Under the pieces are notes generated by a model that had not been told where the DNA came from, ran no database searches, and saw only the letters and a list, made by a program, of their open reading frames with translations. DNA of 64,000 nt from Pseudomonas mandelii. GTDB taxonomy: Bacteria > Pseudomonadota > Gammaproteobacteria > Pseudomonadales > Pseudomonadaceae. The stretch covers positions 313,611-377,610 of the forward strand of contig NZ_RCZA01000007.1 in the NCBI RefSeq assembly GCF_006438925.1. The letters are read 5' to 3'. Positions 8,957 to 17,385 of this stretch are shown here, one piece after another; position 1 is the stretch's first letter; each line of letters begins with the position of its first letter. A program made the translations under genes and the position numbers.

Positions 8957-9931
8957 TCAGATCCCGGCCAGCGCCAGGTCCATCGCGAAGTAGGTGAAGA
9001 TCAGATCCGCCCCTGCCCGCTTGATCGCGCCAAGACTCTCACGCACCACGCGAGCCTCATCGATCGCCCCGGCCTGGGCGGCGAATTTGATCATCGCGTA
9101 CTCGCCGCTCACCTGATACGCCGACAGCGGCAAACGCGAGGCTTCACGGATGTCGCGGATGATGTCCAGGTATGCGCCGGCCGGTTTGACCATCAGCGCG
9201 TCGGCACCTTCCTGCTCATCCATCAGTGATTCGCGCACGGCTTCGCGGCGGTTCATCGGGTTCATCTGATAGCTTTTGCGGTCGCCCTTGAGTGCGCTGC
9301 CGCCGGCTTCACGGAACGGTCCATAGAGCGCCGAGGCAAACTTGGTCGAATAGGCCATGATCGCGGTCTGGTTGAAACCCGCTTCATCGAGCGCCCGGCG
9401 AATGGCCTGAACCTGCCCGTCCATGGCGGCCGACGGGGCGATCACATCGGCACCGGCACGGGCTGCGGCCACCGCTTGTTTGCTGAGGTTGATCAGGGTC
9501 TGATCATTGTCGACCTCATGGTTGTGCAGTACGCCACAATGGCCGTGGTCGGTGTACTCACAGAAGCAGGTGTCGGACATCACAATCATGTCTGGCACGG
9601 CGTCCTTGGCGATGCGCGACATGCGCGACACCAGACCGTTGTCGCTCCAGGTGTCGCTGCCGTTGCCGTCCAAATGGTGCGACACGCCGAACGTCATCAC
9701 CGACTTGATCCCGGCGCGGGCATAACGCTCGATCTCACCCGCCAGTTTCGACTCCGGAATACGCATCACACCGGGCATGCTTTTGATCGGTACAAAGTCG
9801 TCGATCTCTTCCTCGACGAAAATCGGCAGCACCAGATCGCTCAAGCTGAACTCGGTTTCCTGGAACAGGCTGCGCAGGCTCGCATTGCGGCGCAGACGGC
9901 GTGGACGTGCTTCGGGGAACTGACTGGACAT
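8957..9931 (-). CDS. hemB: Delta-aminolevulinate dehydratase (porphobilinogen synthase), zinc-type
   Basis: 324 residues. Condenses two 5-aminolevulinate molecules to porphobilinogen in haem synthesis. Schiff-base lysines are visible at K197 (YSTKFASA) and K249 (MVKPAGAY). The metal site has three cysteines, DTCFCEYTDHGHCG (C122, C124, C132), the signature of zinc-dependent enzymes. The well-studied P. aeruginosa housekeeping HemB is magnesium-type with non-cysteine residues there, so this gene is probably a paralogue; that is inference, as only this window is seen. AGGAA precedes the ATG. No Zur-like palindrome is seen upstream. Confidence 0.93.
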   Translation of the reverse strand: MSSQFPEARPRRLRRNASLRSLFQETEFSLSDLVLPIFVEEEIDDFVPIKSMPGVMRIPESKLAGEIERYARAGIKSVMTFGVSHHLDGNGSDTWSDNGLVSRMSRIAKDAVPDMIVMSDTCFCEYTDHGHCGVLHNHEVDNDQTLINLSKQAVAAARAGADVIAPSAAMDGQVQAIRRALDEAGFNQTAIMAYSTKFASALYGPFREAGGSALKGDRKSYQMNPMNRREAVRESLMDEQEGADALMVKPAGAYLDIIRDIREASRLPLSAYQVSGEYAMIKFAAQAGAIDEARVVRESLGAIKRAGADLIFTYFAMDLALAGI

Positions 9932-10064
9932 GAGGGGTTCCTGAAAACGGAGGACGAGACGAAAGTCGTAAGGGGGCGAAGCTTATGCCCTGGACCTTGC
10001 AGGGCACAAACCTCAGACGCGGAATAAGCCCTTACCGGTTCGGCAATAATCACCGCGATACAAG

Positions 10065-10213
10065 CCTGTAGCAGCTGCCGAGCCCGCGAGGCTGCGTTCG
10101 GCCGCGAAGCGGTCGTAGTCCGGTGAACGCGATCTACTGAAAGAACACGGTTGCAGGTTTTACGACCGCTTCGCGGCCGAACGCAGCCTCGCGGGCTCGG
10201 CAGCTGCTACAGG
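10065..10213. repeat. Family C long inverted repeat (CTGTAGCAGCTGCCGAGCC type)
   Basis: Arms of about 50 bases (from 10065 and ending at 10213) are near-perfect reverse complements through the GAACGCAGCCT/AGGCTGCGTTC core and GCGAAGCGGTCGT, around a 40–50-base centre. It occupies half of the 300-base gap 9932–10231 between hemB and the PhzF-like gene; the remainder is the hemB leader and promoter region, in which I recognise no operator. Confidence 0.88.
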
Positions 10214-10231
10214 GTTTTGCGGCAAGTTCTG

Positions 10232-11074
10232 CTAGAGAGTCAAGGTTCCGCTGATGCAGGTCACGACCGCGCCGCCAATCCAGATCTCGTCGCCCACTTG
10301 CTCGACCTGAATGCGTCCGGCGCGGCCCATGGTCAGGCCCTGGCTGACCACATAGGACGCCGGCGCCAGTCCTTCGCTGAGCAACCATTGGGCAATTCCG
10401 GCGTTCAGGCTACCGGTGGCGGGGTCTTCCGGCATACCGTCACCGGAGATGAACGCTCGCACTTCGAACTGTGCGTCATCGCCATCGCGCTCGGGATGCC
10501 ATGGTGCGATGACACCGACGGCCAGGCCGAGCATTTGCGAATGATCCGGTTGCAGGTCCAGCACCTGCTGGCGATCCTCGACCATCACGGCCAGCCATCC
10601 GGCACCGTTGTCGACCCACTGAGTGCGCACAATCGCCCCCGATTCCAGCCCGAGCCCCCGCCGCACCCTTTCCGCCACATCCGCCTCCACCGGCCCGGTT
10701 TTGAGCAATGGCGGCGCGAGAAAGGCCAGCTCTGCCCCTTGTCGACGAACCCGTACCAGCCCCACGCCGCACTCCTGAATAATCTCTTCACCCTTGGGCA
10801 CGCCACCGGCCTCCAGCCACGCATGGCAGGTGCCCAATGTCGGATGGCCGGCGAACGGCAATTCCTTCAGGGTGGTGAAGATCCGCACGCGATAATCGGC
10901 GCGAGGATCGCGCGGTTCGAGTATGAATGTGGTTTCGCTGAGGTTGGTCCAGCTGGCGAACGCCGCCATGCGCTCATCACTGAGCTCATCGGCGCCGAAC
11001 ACCACCGCCAACGGATTGCCCTTGAGCGCAACACGACTGAAGACATCTACTTGCTTGAAATCGAATGAGTGCAT
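10232..11074 (-). CDS. PhzF family isomerase/epimerase-like protein
   Basis: 280 residues with the PhzF/DapF-like double fold. The N-terminus FKQVDVFSRVALKGNPLAVV and NLSETTFIL place the catalytic glutamate at E47. FAGHPTLGTCHAW (about 95) and GDGMPEDPATGSLNAG (about 215) are the other hallmark loops. PhzF in phenazine synthesis isomerises trans-2,3-dihydro-3-hydroxyanthranilate. No other phenazine gene is nearby, so this is more likely one of the many PhzF paralogues of unknown substrate. Confidence 0.88.
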   Translation of the reverse strand: MHSFDFKQVDVFSRVALKGNPLAVVFGADELSDERMAAFASWTNLSETTFILEPRDPRADYRVRIFTTLKELPFAGHPTLGTCHAWLEAGGVPKGEEIIQECGVGLVRVRRQGAELAFLAPPLLKTGPVEADVAERVRRGLGLESGAIVRTQWVDNGAGWLAVMVEDRQQVLDLQPDHSQMLGLAVGVIAPWHPERDGDDAQFEVRAFISGDGMPEDPATGSLNAGIAQWLLSEGLAPASYVVSQGLTMGRAGRIQVEQVGDEIWIGGAVVTCISGTLTL

Positions 11075-11106
11075 GGCCTGCCCTGGTCTTGATCAAATCG
11101 AAGCGT

Positions 11107-11805
11107 TTACTTGGGGATTTCCAGCCCTCGCATCACCGCCGGCCGCGCCAGAAAGCGCTCCAGCACCCGCGTGACGTTGGTGAAGTCCTTTATGCCCACC
11201 AGGTCACCGGCCTCATAGAAGCCGATCAGGTTGCGCACCCAGGGGAAGGTCGCGATGTCCGCGATGGTGTAGCGCTCGCCCATGATCCAGTCGCGCCCTT
11301 CCAGGCGGTTATTGAGCACATTAAGCAAGCGCTTGCTTTCATCGACGTAGCGGTCGCGGGGACGCTTGTCCTCATAGTCTTTGCCGGCAAATTTGTTGAA
11401 AAAGCCGAGCTGGCCAAACATCGGCCCGATACCGCCCATCTGAAACATCAGCCACTGAATGGTCTCGTATCGGGCCGCCGATTCCTGGGCCAGCAGTTGC
11501 CCGCTCTTGTCCGCCAGGTAAATCAGAATCGCCCCGGACTCGAACAGCGCCAGGGGTTGGTCCCCTGGACCGTGGGGGTCGAGTATCGCCGGAATCTTGT
11601 TGTTGGGGTTCAGCGACAGGAATTCGGGGGACATCTGATCGTTGGTGTCGAAGCCCACACGATGCGGTTCGTAGGGCAGTCCGATCTCTTCGAGCATGAT
11701 CGACACCTTGACGCCGTTGGGTGTCGGCAAGGAGTAAAGCTGAATCCACTCGGGATAGTGAGCCGGCCATTTTTGGGTAATCGGGAACGCGGACAGATCG
11801 GTCAT
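11107..11805 (-). CDS. Glutathione S-transferase, YghU/Nu-class-like
   Basis: 232 residues from MTDLSAFPIT. The thioredoxin fold has LYSLPTPNGVKVSIMLEEIG, with the TPNG turn typical of YghU/YfcG-type (Nu-class) enzymes that act as disulfide-bond reductases. NNKIPAILDP and ALFESGAILIYLA bind glutathione. The C-terminal all-helical domain includes WIMGERYTIADIATFPW. A longer start upstream (about 11904) is open but lacks support. Lies 32 bases downstream in the same orientation as the PhzF-like gene, which follows it, so the two may be co-transcribed. Confidence 0.87.
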   Translation of the reverse strand: MTDLSAFPITQKWPAHYPEWIQLYSLPTPNGVKVSIMLEEIGLPYEPHRVGFDTNDQMSPEFLSLNPNNKIPAILDPHGPGDQPLALFESGAILIYLADKSGQLLAQESAARYETIQWLMFQMGGIGPMFGQLGFFNKFAGKDYEDKRPRDRYVDESKRLLNVLNNRLEGRDWIMGERYTIADIATFPWVRNLIGFYEAGDLVGIKDFTNVTRVLERFLARPAVMRGLEIPK

Positions 11806-12176
11806 GAGAAAGGATCCACGAGAAAATTGAGAGTGACGATCATAATGTGAGCGGCCGAAGAACGGCGACCCTTTGGTGTTATTGATATCGCTGATGAACA
11901 TGATCAAAAGATTGCAGCCTGCGTCCACCCCCACTACGTGTAACGTGTCCACAAATTCGCAACATCCTGTTAATAACCTAAGCTCCAAACCGTTCAAGGT
12001 TACCGGTACATTGCTGCGCACCCGCCGGAATCGAACCAAATGGTTATTAGGGGACTCTGAGCTCTGCCCACTATGAAACTGACCGGCTTAACGACATGGA
12101 AAACACCCGACGCAGGAATTTCGCGGTGTAAAGGTTTGTCAGCCTTAACCGAATGTGCTGAAGAACCCTTAATTCC
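11806..12176. other. 371-base intergenic region without a gene
   Basis: Divergent promoters for the GST gene (left) and the histidine phosphatase gene (right) must lie here. I see no ORF with coding character and no repeat of the families found elsewhere. GGAATCGAACC at about 12026–12036 resembles a tRNA T-arm on the minus strand, but no cloverleaf can be drawn. Confidence 0.5.
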
Positions 12177-12851
12177 ATGATGAACCCTCTGAAATTCGCC
12201 AACCGCTTCAAACATCGCGCTTTTCTGTTACTGCCCGCCCTGCTGGCGGCTGGTGCGTTGTTTCTGGTGCTGGAGTCCCGCGAAAGCCGCGCGCAACCGG
12301 CGGACGGCACCCAGACGCTGGTGTTCCTGCGCCACGCGGAAAAACCCGAAGGCGGCCTCGGCCAACTCAACTGCCAGGGCCTGAACCGTGCCATCGACCT
12401 GGCCACCTTGCTGCCGGAAAAATTCGGCAAGGCCAACTACGTGTTTGCCGCCAACCCGACGCGCAATGTCGAAGAAGGCGAACAGGACAATTCCTACAGT
12501 TACATCCGCCCCCTGCTGACCATCAGCCCCAGCGCGATCAAGCTCGGTTTACCGGTGAACATCAACTTTTCGGCCAATGACACCAGCGACCTCGCGGATG
12601 AATTGCTGCAAGACAAGTACCACAACTCGGTCATCTACACCGCCTGGTCCCACGGCTACCTGCCCGAACTGATCAACAAGGTTGCCGGGGATGCCGTCGG
12701 CAAGAAACAAACCATCACCGATGACTGGGAATCCAGCGACTACGACTCGCTGTACGTGCTCACCCTGACCTGGCACAACGGCAAGGCCAGCCTGGTGAGC
12801 CACAGCTACAAGCAAGGTCTGAATAACGGTTCGCAGACCTGCCCGACGTAA
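12177..12851 (+). CDS. Histidine phosphatase family protein, membrane-anchored or exported
   Basis: 224 residues. A hydrophobic N-terminal segment (FLLLPALLAAGALFLVL, about 16–32) suggests a signal anchor or signal peptide ahead of AQPADG. The phosphatase motif LVFLRHAEKP (R52, H53) carries the phospho-accepting histidine; a second histidine is probably in YTAWSHGYLPEL. The substrate is unknown, and the pattern resembles the RHAEKP subgroup common in pseudomonads. Monocistronic. Confidence 0.82.
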   Translation: MMNPLKFANRFKHRAFLLLPALLAAGALFLVLESRESRAQPADGTQTLVFLRHAEKPEGGLGQLNCQGLNRAIDLATLLPEKFGKANYVFAANPTRNVEEGEQDNSYSYIRPLLTISPSAIKLGLPVNINFSANDTSDLADELLQDKYHNSVIYTAWSHGYLPELINKVAGDAVGKKQTITDDWESSDYDSLYVLTLTWHNGKASLVSHSYKQGLNNGSQTCPT

Positions 12852-12880
12852 GCTTTAAGAGATTTGGCGCCTGCCAGGGC

Positions 12881-12979
12881 CTCATCGCGAGCAAGCTCGC
12901 TCCCACACTGGATCTCGGTGATACACAAAATCCATGTTCACTGAAAATCTAATGTGGGAGCGAGCTTGCTCGCGATGGG
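12881..12979. repeat. Family B inverted repeat (REPIN, TGTGGGAGCGAGC type)
   Basis: Left arm ends CTCGCTCCCACA, right arm begins TGTGGGAGCGAG, each about 27 bases, with a 45-base centre. It lies between the convergent phosphatase and mnmH genes. Confidence 0.9.
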
Positions 12980-12995
12980 GCCGGAAAAAACACCA

Positions 12996-14099
12996 TCAAT
13001 CTCGTTGACTGACCCGCTCGCGCAAGTATTCGAGCACTGCAGCCCGCTCCCCGACGAATTCAATGCGATCCCCTTTCTTCTCCCGCTGAAACGCATACAT
13101 CGGGTCGTAATACTCGCGAAGCAACACTTCAATCCAGTCCCGAAACTGCTCGACAGATCCGGAGCGCGCCTGCTCTTCCAGGGCACTTTCCATTTGCAAA
13201 AGCATGCGCTGGTAACGCTCGCCGCCCAGGCGTCGGTGAATATTGTTCAAACTTGAAATCAGCCGTTCGGAATACAGCGCGAACCCTTGCTCGCCGTACA
13301 CAGCGACAAATTCGGCGTACAGGTTGATCACGTAATCTTGCAGAATCCGCTCAACCCGACCTTCGACACTGTCCTCCAGCCAGACCATCGAAAACTCTTG
13401 CATGCCCTTGTACAACGGCAGCGGCAAGGCACAACTGCCGACCATGCGACTCTCGTCTTCCAGGACGAATTGCTCGATACCGTTGGCGCGTTTCTTCAAC
13501 ACATCCACGGCCAGTCGGTTCTCGAAATCGATGTTGTTCGGTTGGCCTGTGGCCCGTTTGCCAAAACTGGAACCTCGATGATTAGCATGGTCCTCCAGAT
13601 CCAGGCTGTTACTCAATTGCGTGAGTACCTCGGTCTTGCCGGTGCCGGTCATGCCGCCCAGCAAGACGAAGTCACACTGGGCAACCGCCTGATCGACGGT
13701 ATCCAGCAGAAAGGTCCGCATCGCCTTATAACCACCACCGATTCGTGGATAGTCAATGCCGGCCTCCTCCTTGATCCATTGCTGGACGATCTGAGAACGC
13801 AAGCCGCCGCGAAAACAGAACAAGTAGCCATCAGGATTGGCCCGGGCAAACTCGACCCAGGCCCGGACGCGTTGATCCTTGACGTCGCCGCAGACCAGCC
13901 GTTGCCCGAGCTCAATGGCCGCCTGCTGACCATGTTGCTTGTAACAGGTGCCAATCTGCTCACGCTCGAGGTCATTCATCAGCGGCAGGTTGACCACGCC
14001 GGGGAATGAGCCCTTGAGAAATTCGACCGGCGCACGTGTATCCATCATCGGCCGGTCGTTGAGGAAGATGTCGCGGTAATCGGTGAAGTCGATGGACAT
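12996..14099 (-). CDS. mnmH: tRNA 2-selenouridine synthase
   Basis: 367 residues from the ATG at 14099. Converts 2-thiouridine (via a geranylated intermediate) to 2-selenouridine at the tRNA wobble position, using selenophosphate. An N-terminal rhodanese domain has the catalytic Cys in LFCFRGGLRS (C95). A C-terminal P-loop domain has GGMTGTGKT (148–156). The start codon overlaps the selD stop (TGATG), indicating translational coupling with the selenium donor enzyme. Also called selU or ybbB. Confidence 0.96.
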   Translation of the reverse strand: MSIDFTDYRDIFLNDRPMMDTRAPVEFLKGSFPGVVNLPLMNDLEREQIGTCYKQHGQQAAIELGQRLVCGDVKDQRVRAWVEFARANPDGYLFCFRGGLRSQIVQQWIKEEAGIDYPRIGGGYKAMRTFLLDTVDQAVAQCDFVLLGGMTGTGKTEVLTQLSNSLDLEDHANHRGSSFGKRATGQPNNIDFENRLAVDVLKKRANGIEQFVLEDESRMVGSCALPLPLYKGMQEFSMVWLEDSVEGRVERILQDYVINLYAEFVAVYGEQGFALYSERLISSLNNIHRRLGGERYQRMLLQMESALEEQARSGSVEQFRDWIEVLLREYYDPMYAFQREKKGDRIEFVGERAAVLEYLRERVSQRD

Positions 14100-15133
14100 C
14101 AAAACACCTCAACCGCGTTCGTCTGTCGCTCGATCAGTTCGCCGATCGGCTCAAGGGTCAGGCCCAGCTCGGCGGCTACTTTGAGGAAGTGTTCGTTGCC
14201 TTCGGGGGTGACCGCAACCAGCAGGCCACCGCTGGTCTGCGGATCGCAGAGCACGCGTTTGTGCATTTCCTGAAGACGCCCAAGCTTGCTGGCGTAGCTG
14301 TCGAAGTTGCGCAGCGTCCCGCCCGGCACGCAGCCTTGGTCGAGGTAATACTCGACACCCGGCAGACGCGGTACGCGGTCGTACTCGATGCGAGCGGTCA
14401 CGTTGCTGCCGTCGGCCATTTCCACCAAATGCCCCAGCAGGCCGAAACCGGTGACGTCGGTCATCGCGGTGACGCACTCGAGTTTGCCGAAGCGGCTGCC
14501 GGGTTTGTTCAGGGTGCACATCCAGTCGCGGGCCAGGCCGATGTCGGCATGGCGCAATTTACCCTTCTTCTCGGCGGTGGTGAGGATGCCGATGCCCAGC
14601 GGTTTGGTGAGGTAGAGCAGGCAACCGGCGGTGGCGGTGTCGTTGCGCTTCATGTGGCGCTTTTCCACCAGACCGGTCACGGCGAGGCCGAAGATCGGCT
14701 CCGGCGCGTCGATGGAATGTCCACCGGCCAACGGAATTCCGGCTTCATCGCAGACCGAACGCCCGCCGCGAATCACTTCCCGGGCAATCTCTGGCGCCAG
14801 TACGTTGACCGGCCAGCCGAGAATCGCAATCGCCATCAACGGATCGCCGCCCATGGCGTAGATGTCGCTGATGGCGTTGGTGGCAGCGATGCGGCCGAAA
14901 TCGAACGGGTCGTCGACGATCGGCATAAAGAAGTCAGTGGTCGACACCACGCCGCGTTCTTCATCGATGGCGTACACCGCCGCGTCATCGCGCGAGGCAT
15001 TGCCGACCCAGAGTTTCGGGTCAAGGTTCTGCGCCCCGCTGCCGGCCAGAATCACCTCCAGCACTTGGGGAGAAATCTTGCAGCCACATCCAGCACCGTG
15101 GCTGTATTGGGTCAAACGAATCGGTTCGCTCAT
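14099..15133 (-). CDS. selD: Selenide, water dikinase (selenophosphate synthetase)
   Basis: 344 residues. Makes selenophosphate from selenide and ATP. The N-terminal active-site loop GAGCGCKI carries C16 and K19, equivalent to Cys17/Lys20 of the E. coli enzyme; a normal Cys, not selenocysteine, is encoded. Further motifs are TTDFFMPIVDDPFDFG and the Gly-rich AGGHSIDAPEP. It is first in a two-gene operon with mnmH. Nothing for selenocysteine insertion (selA, selB, selC) is in the window. Confidence 0.97.
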   Translation of the reverse strand: MSEPIRLTQYSHGAGCGCKISPQVLEVILAGSGAQNLDPKLWVGNASRDDAAVYAIDEERGVVSTTDFFMPIVDDPFDFGRIAATNAISDIYAMGGDPLMAIAILGWPVNVLAPEIAREVIRGGRSVCDEAGIPLAGGHSIDAPEPIFGLAVTGLVEKRHMKRNDTATAGCLLYLTKPLGIGILTTAEKKGKLRHADIGLARDWMCTLNKPGSRFGKLECVTAMTDVTGFGLLGHLVEMADGSNVTARIEYDRVPRLPGVEYYLDQGCVPGGTLRNFDSYASKLGRLQEMHKRVLCDPQTSGGLLVAVTPEGNEHFLKVAAELGLTLEPIGELIERQTNAVEVF

Positions 15134-15250
15134 GGGGACACACCTTGTGAAGTCATTGCCCGAGAGTCTACATCAACGTCATCGTCGCCGAGGCCCCGCG
15201 AATCCTTGACCGAAAGGACAGTTAAACCATCAATTCACTAGTCTTTTCCG

Positions 15251-15292
15251 TGTCTTGAGCAAAATTGGTATGTCTTGTGCAAACGTTTGCGA
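15251..15292 (+). promoter_or_regulatory. PurR/LacI-type operator with adjacent direct repeat upstream of the nucleoside channel gene
   Basis: GTGCAAACGTTTGCGA at 15277–15292 is a near-perfect palindrome and differs only at the outer bases from the E. coli PurR box. TGTCTTGAGCAAA (15251–15263) and TGTCTTGTGCAAA (15271–15283) form a direct repeat with 20-base period, so the operator may be preceded by a second half-site. It lies about 85 bases upstream of the tsx-like ATG. Confidence 0.65.
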
Positions 15293-15374
15293 GTCGCTGA
15301 TACAAGCGTTTTCGCTACATAACCGCGCACGCCCGCAGAACCGGGCCTTCGATCCGCACGAAAAGGGACTTTTA

Positions 15375-16331
15375 ATGCACCGCACGTCCAGCCGCGTGAC
15401 TTGCTCGCGCACTTTTGCTGTTTCCTTGCTGCTGGCCAGCGTTACAGGACTACTCAGCAGCACCGTTTTGGCGCAACCCGCCCCCGCCGAAGAATCCGCC
15501 CAAGGCGAAAGCCTCAGCCCCGAAGCGAGCCCACCGAAAAAAGGCGTGTACCTCTCGGACTGGTTCAATCAGGACCTGACTGTCATTGGCAGCAAAGACA
15601 TCAGTTTCGGCCCGCAACCGGCCGACGATATCTACCTGGAATACGAGTACTTCGGGCGCAAGGGGCCATTCGAGTTGTACGGCTACATCGACATCCCGAA
15701 GATCTTCGACATCGGCAACAGCCATGACAAAGGCGTGTGGGACCACGGCTCGCCGGTGTTCATGGAGCACGAACCGCGGATCTCCATCGATTACCTCGCC
15801 GGCCGCAGCCTGGCCATCGGGCCGTTCAAGGAATGGTACGTCGCCTTCGACTGGATCTACGACCACGGCAGTAACAGCGCCAACCGCGCCAATACGCTGT
15901 ACAGCGGTTTGGGCACCGACATCGACACCCATTCGCGGGTCAACCTGTCGGCCAACTTCTATGGGCGCTACCAGTGGGAAAACTACGGCGCCAGCAACGA
16001 GTATTCGTGGGATGGCTATCGCGCCCAACTCAAATACATCGTGCCGATCAGCAGCTTCAGCAACGGCGCGTCACTGACCTACATCGGGTTTACCAACTTC
16101 GACTTCGGCTCGGATTTGCACAAGGACAACCCGGCTCGCACCGCCAACGCCACCGTCGCCACCAACGTCTTGCTGTACTCGTTCACCCACTTGCGGTTCA
16201 CCTTGGTCGGCCGTTATTTCCACAACGGCGGCAACTGGGAGGATGGCAGCGAGTTGAATTTTGGCGACGGTAACTTCCGCGCCCGTTCCGACGGCTGGGG
16301 TTACTACGCCGGCGTCGGTTATCAGTTTTAA
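15375..16331 (+). CDS. Nucleoside-specific outer-membrane channel, Tsx-like
   Basis: 318 residues from MHRTSSRVTC, chosen because AAAGGGAC precedes it. A Sec signal (TFAVSLLLASVTGLLSSTVLA, 19 or so hydrophobic positions) precedes AQPAPAEE. The mature part has alternating beta-strand aromatic residues (YLEYEYFGRKGPFELYGYID, MEHEPRISIDYLAG) and ends with aromatic Phe (YYAGVGYQF), as in outer-membrane barrels. The pattern fits the Tsx/OmpK family for nucleoside uptake. It is followed 24 bases later by a purine nucleoside permease-family gene, which supports a nucleoside role. Confidence 0.85.
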   Translation: MHRTSSRVTCSRTFAVSLLLASVTGLLSSTVLAQPAPAEESAQGESLSPEASPPKKGVYLSDWFNQDLTVIGSKDISFGPQPADDIYLEYEYFGRKGPFELYGYIDIPKIFDIGNSHDKGVWDHGSPVFMEHEPRISIDYLAGRSLAIGPFKEWYVAFDWIYDHGSNSANRANTLYSGLGTDIDTHSRVNLSANFYGRYQWENYGASNEYSWDGYRAQLKYIVPISSFSNGASLTYIGFTNFDFGSDLHKDNPARTANATVATNVLLYSFTHLRFTLVGRYFHNGGNWEDGSELNFGDGNFRARSDGWGYYAGVGYQF

Positions 16332-16355
16332 GTCTTGTTTGAATCAGGAGTTTTT

Positions 16356-17378
16356 ATGCATGCAATGACGCGTCTTTCCCTGGCCTGTGCCGCCCTGCTC
16401 TCCTCAACGGCCTGGGCGACTGAAGCGCCGATCCAGCCGAAAGTGATGTTGATCACCATGTTCGCCCCCGAGGCGCAAAACTGGATTGATCGACTGGAAC
16501 TCAAACAGGAAGTGCGGGTGCCGGGGCTGTCCGCCGAGTACCCGACCGTTCGCTGCAACAGCCAGCAGGTATGCCTGATGGTCACCGGAATGGGCCAGAC
16601 CAACGCCGCGGCGTCGACGCTGTCCCTGGCGTTGTCGTCGAAATTCGACCTGCGTAAAAGTTATTTTCTGATCGCCGGGATTGCCGGTATCAGCCCAAAA
16701 CACGGGACCATTGGCACCACCGCGTGGGCGCATTATCTGGTGGAGTTCGGCACCCAATGGGAGCTGGATTCCCGGGACGCGCCGGCAGACTGGCCGACCG
16801 GTTATATCGGCATCAACACCAAAAGCCCGAATGAAAAGCCGCCACTGGATTACAAGACCGAAGTCTTCGAACTCAACCCGAAGTTGCAGGCCAAGGCCTT
16901 TGCTCTCAGCCACAAAGTCGAGCTGAGCGAGAGCAAGGAATCGGCCGCGTGGCGCATGAAGTATCCGTCGGCCCCGGCCAATCAGCCGCCGGTGGTGACT
17001 CAGTGCGACACGCTCGCGGGCAATACCTGGTATTCCGGGACGCGGTTGAGTGAGCGCGCCGAGGTCTGGACCAAACTGCTGACCGATAACAACGGTGAGT
17101 ACTGCACGACGCAGCAGGAAGACAACTCCACTTACGAAGCGCTGCTGCGGGCGAGTCGTGAAGGTTTGGTCGATGTCCAGCGGCTGGCGGTGGTGCGGGC
17201 CGGTTCCGATTTTGACCGGCCGGCGCCGGGCCAGAGTGAGGTGGATAACCTGCTCAAGTATGCGGATCAGGGCGGGTTTGTGCCGGCGCTGGAGAACCTG
17301 TACCGGACGGGGAATCCGTTGGTGCAGGAGATTTTGAAGAACTGGTCGGCGTGGGAGAACGGCGTTCCCGAGGCATAA
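16356..17378 (+). CDS. Purine nucleoside permease (NUP) family protein, periplasmic
   Basis: 340 residues starting MHAMTRLSLACAALLSSTAWA, a signal peptide with a good CAGGAG ribosome site. The body belongs to the NUP family (KVMLITMFAPEAQNWIDRLEL, YFLIAGIAGISPKHGTIG). NUP proteins are related in fold to nucleoside phosphorylases; the name 'permease' comes from a Candida protein. There are no transmembrane helices beyond the signal, so it more likely binds or cleaves nucleosides in the periplasm (inference). Second gene of the Tsx-like operon, under the same operator. Confidence 0.82.
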   Translation: MHAMTRLSLACAALLSSTAWATEAPIQPKVMLITMFAPEAQNWIDRLELKQEVRVPGLSAEYPTVRCNSQQVCLMVTGMGQTNAAASTLSLALSSKFDLRKSYFLIAGIAGISPKHGTIGTTAWAHYLVEFGTQWELDSRDAPADWPTGYIGINTKSPNEKPPLDYKTEVFELNPKLQAKAFALSHKVELSESKESAAWRMKYPSAPANQPPVVTQCDTLAGNTWYSGTRLSERAEVWTKLLTDNNGEYCTTQQEDNSTYEALLRASREGLVDVQRLAVVRAGSDFDRPAPGQSEVDNLLKYADQGGFVPALENLYRTGNPLVQEILKNWSAWENGVPEA

Positions 17379-17385
17379 AGCAAAA

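Noticed and set aside
9932..10064. Zur box upstream of hemB
   Set aside because: No GTTATA-type palindrome was found in this leader.
10232..11074. Part of a phenazine operon
   Set aside because: No other phz gene is adjacent, and PhzF-like paralogues are common outside phenazine loci.
12016..12052. tRNA-like T-arm (GGTTCGATTCC on the minus strand)
   Set aside because: The flanking bases do not form T-stem, acceptor or anticodon arms, and no CCA end is found. It may be chance or an old tRNA remnant.
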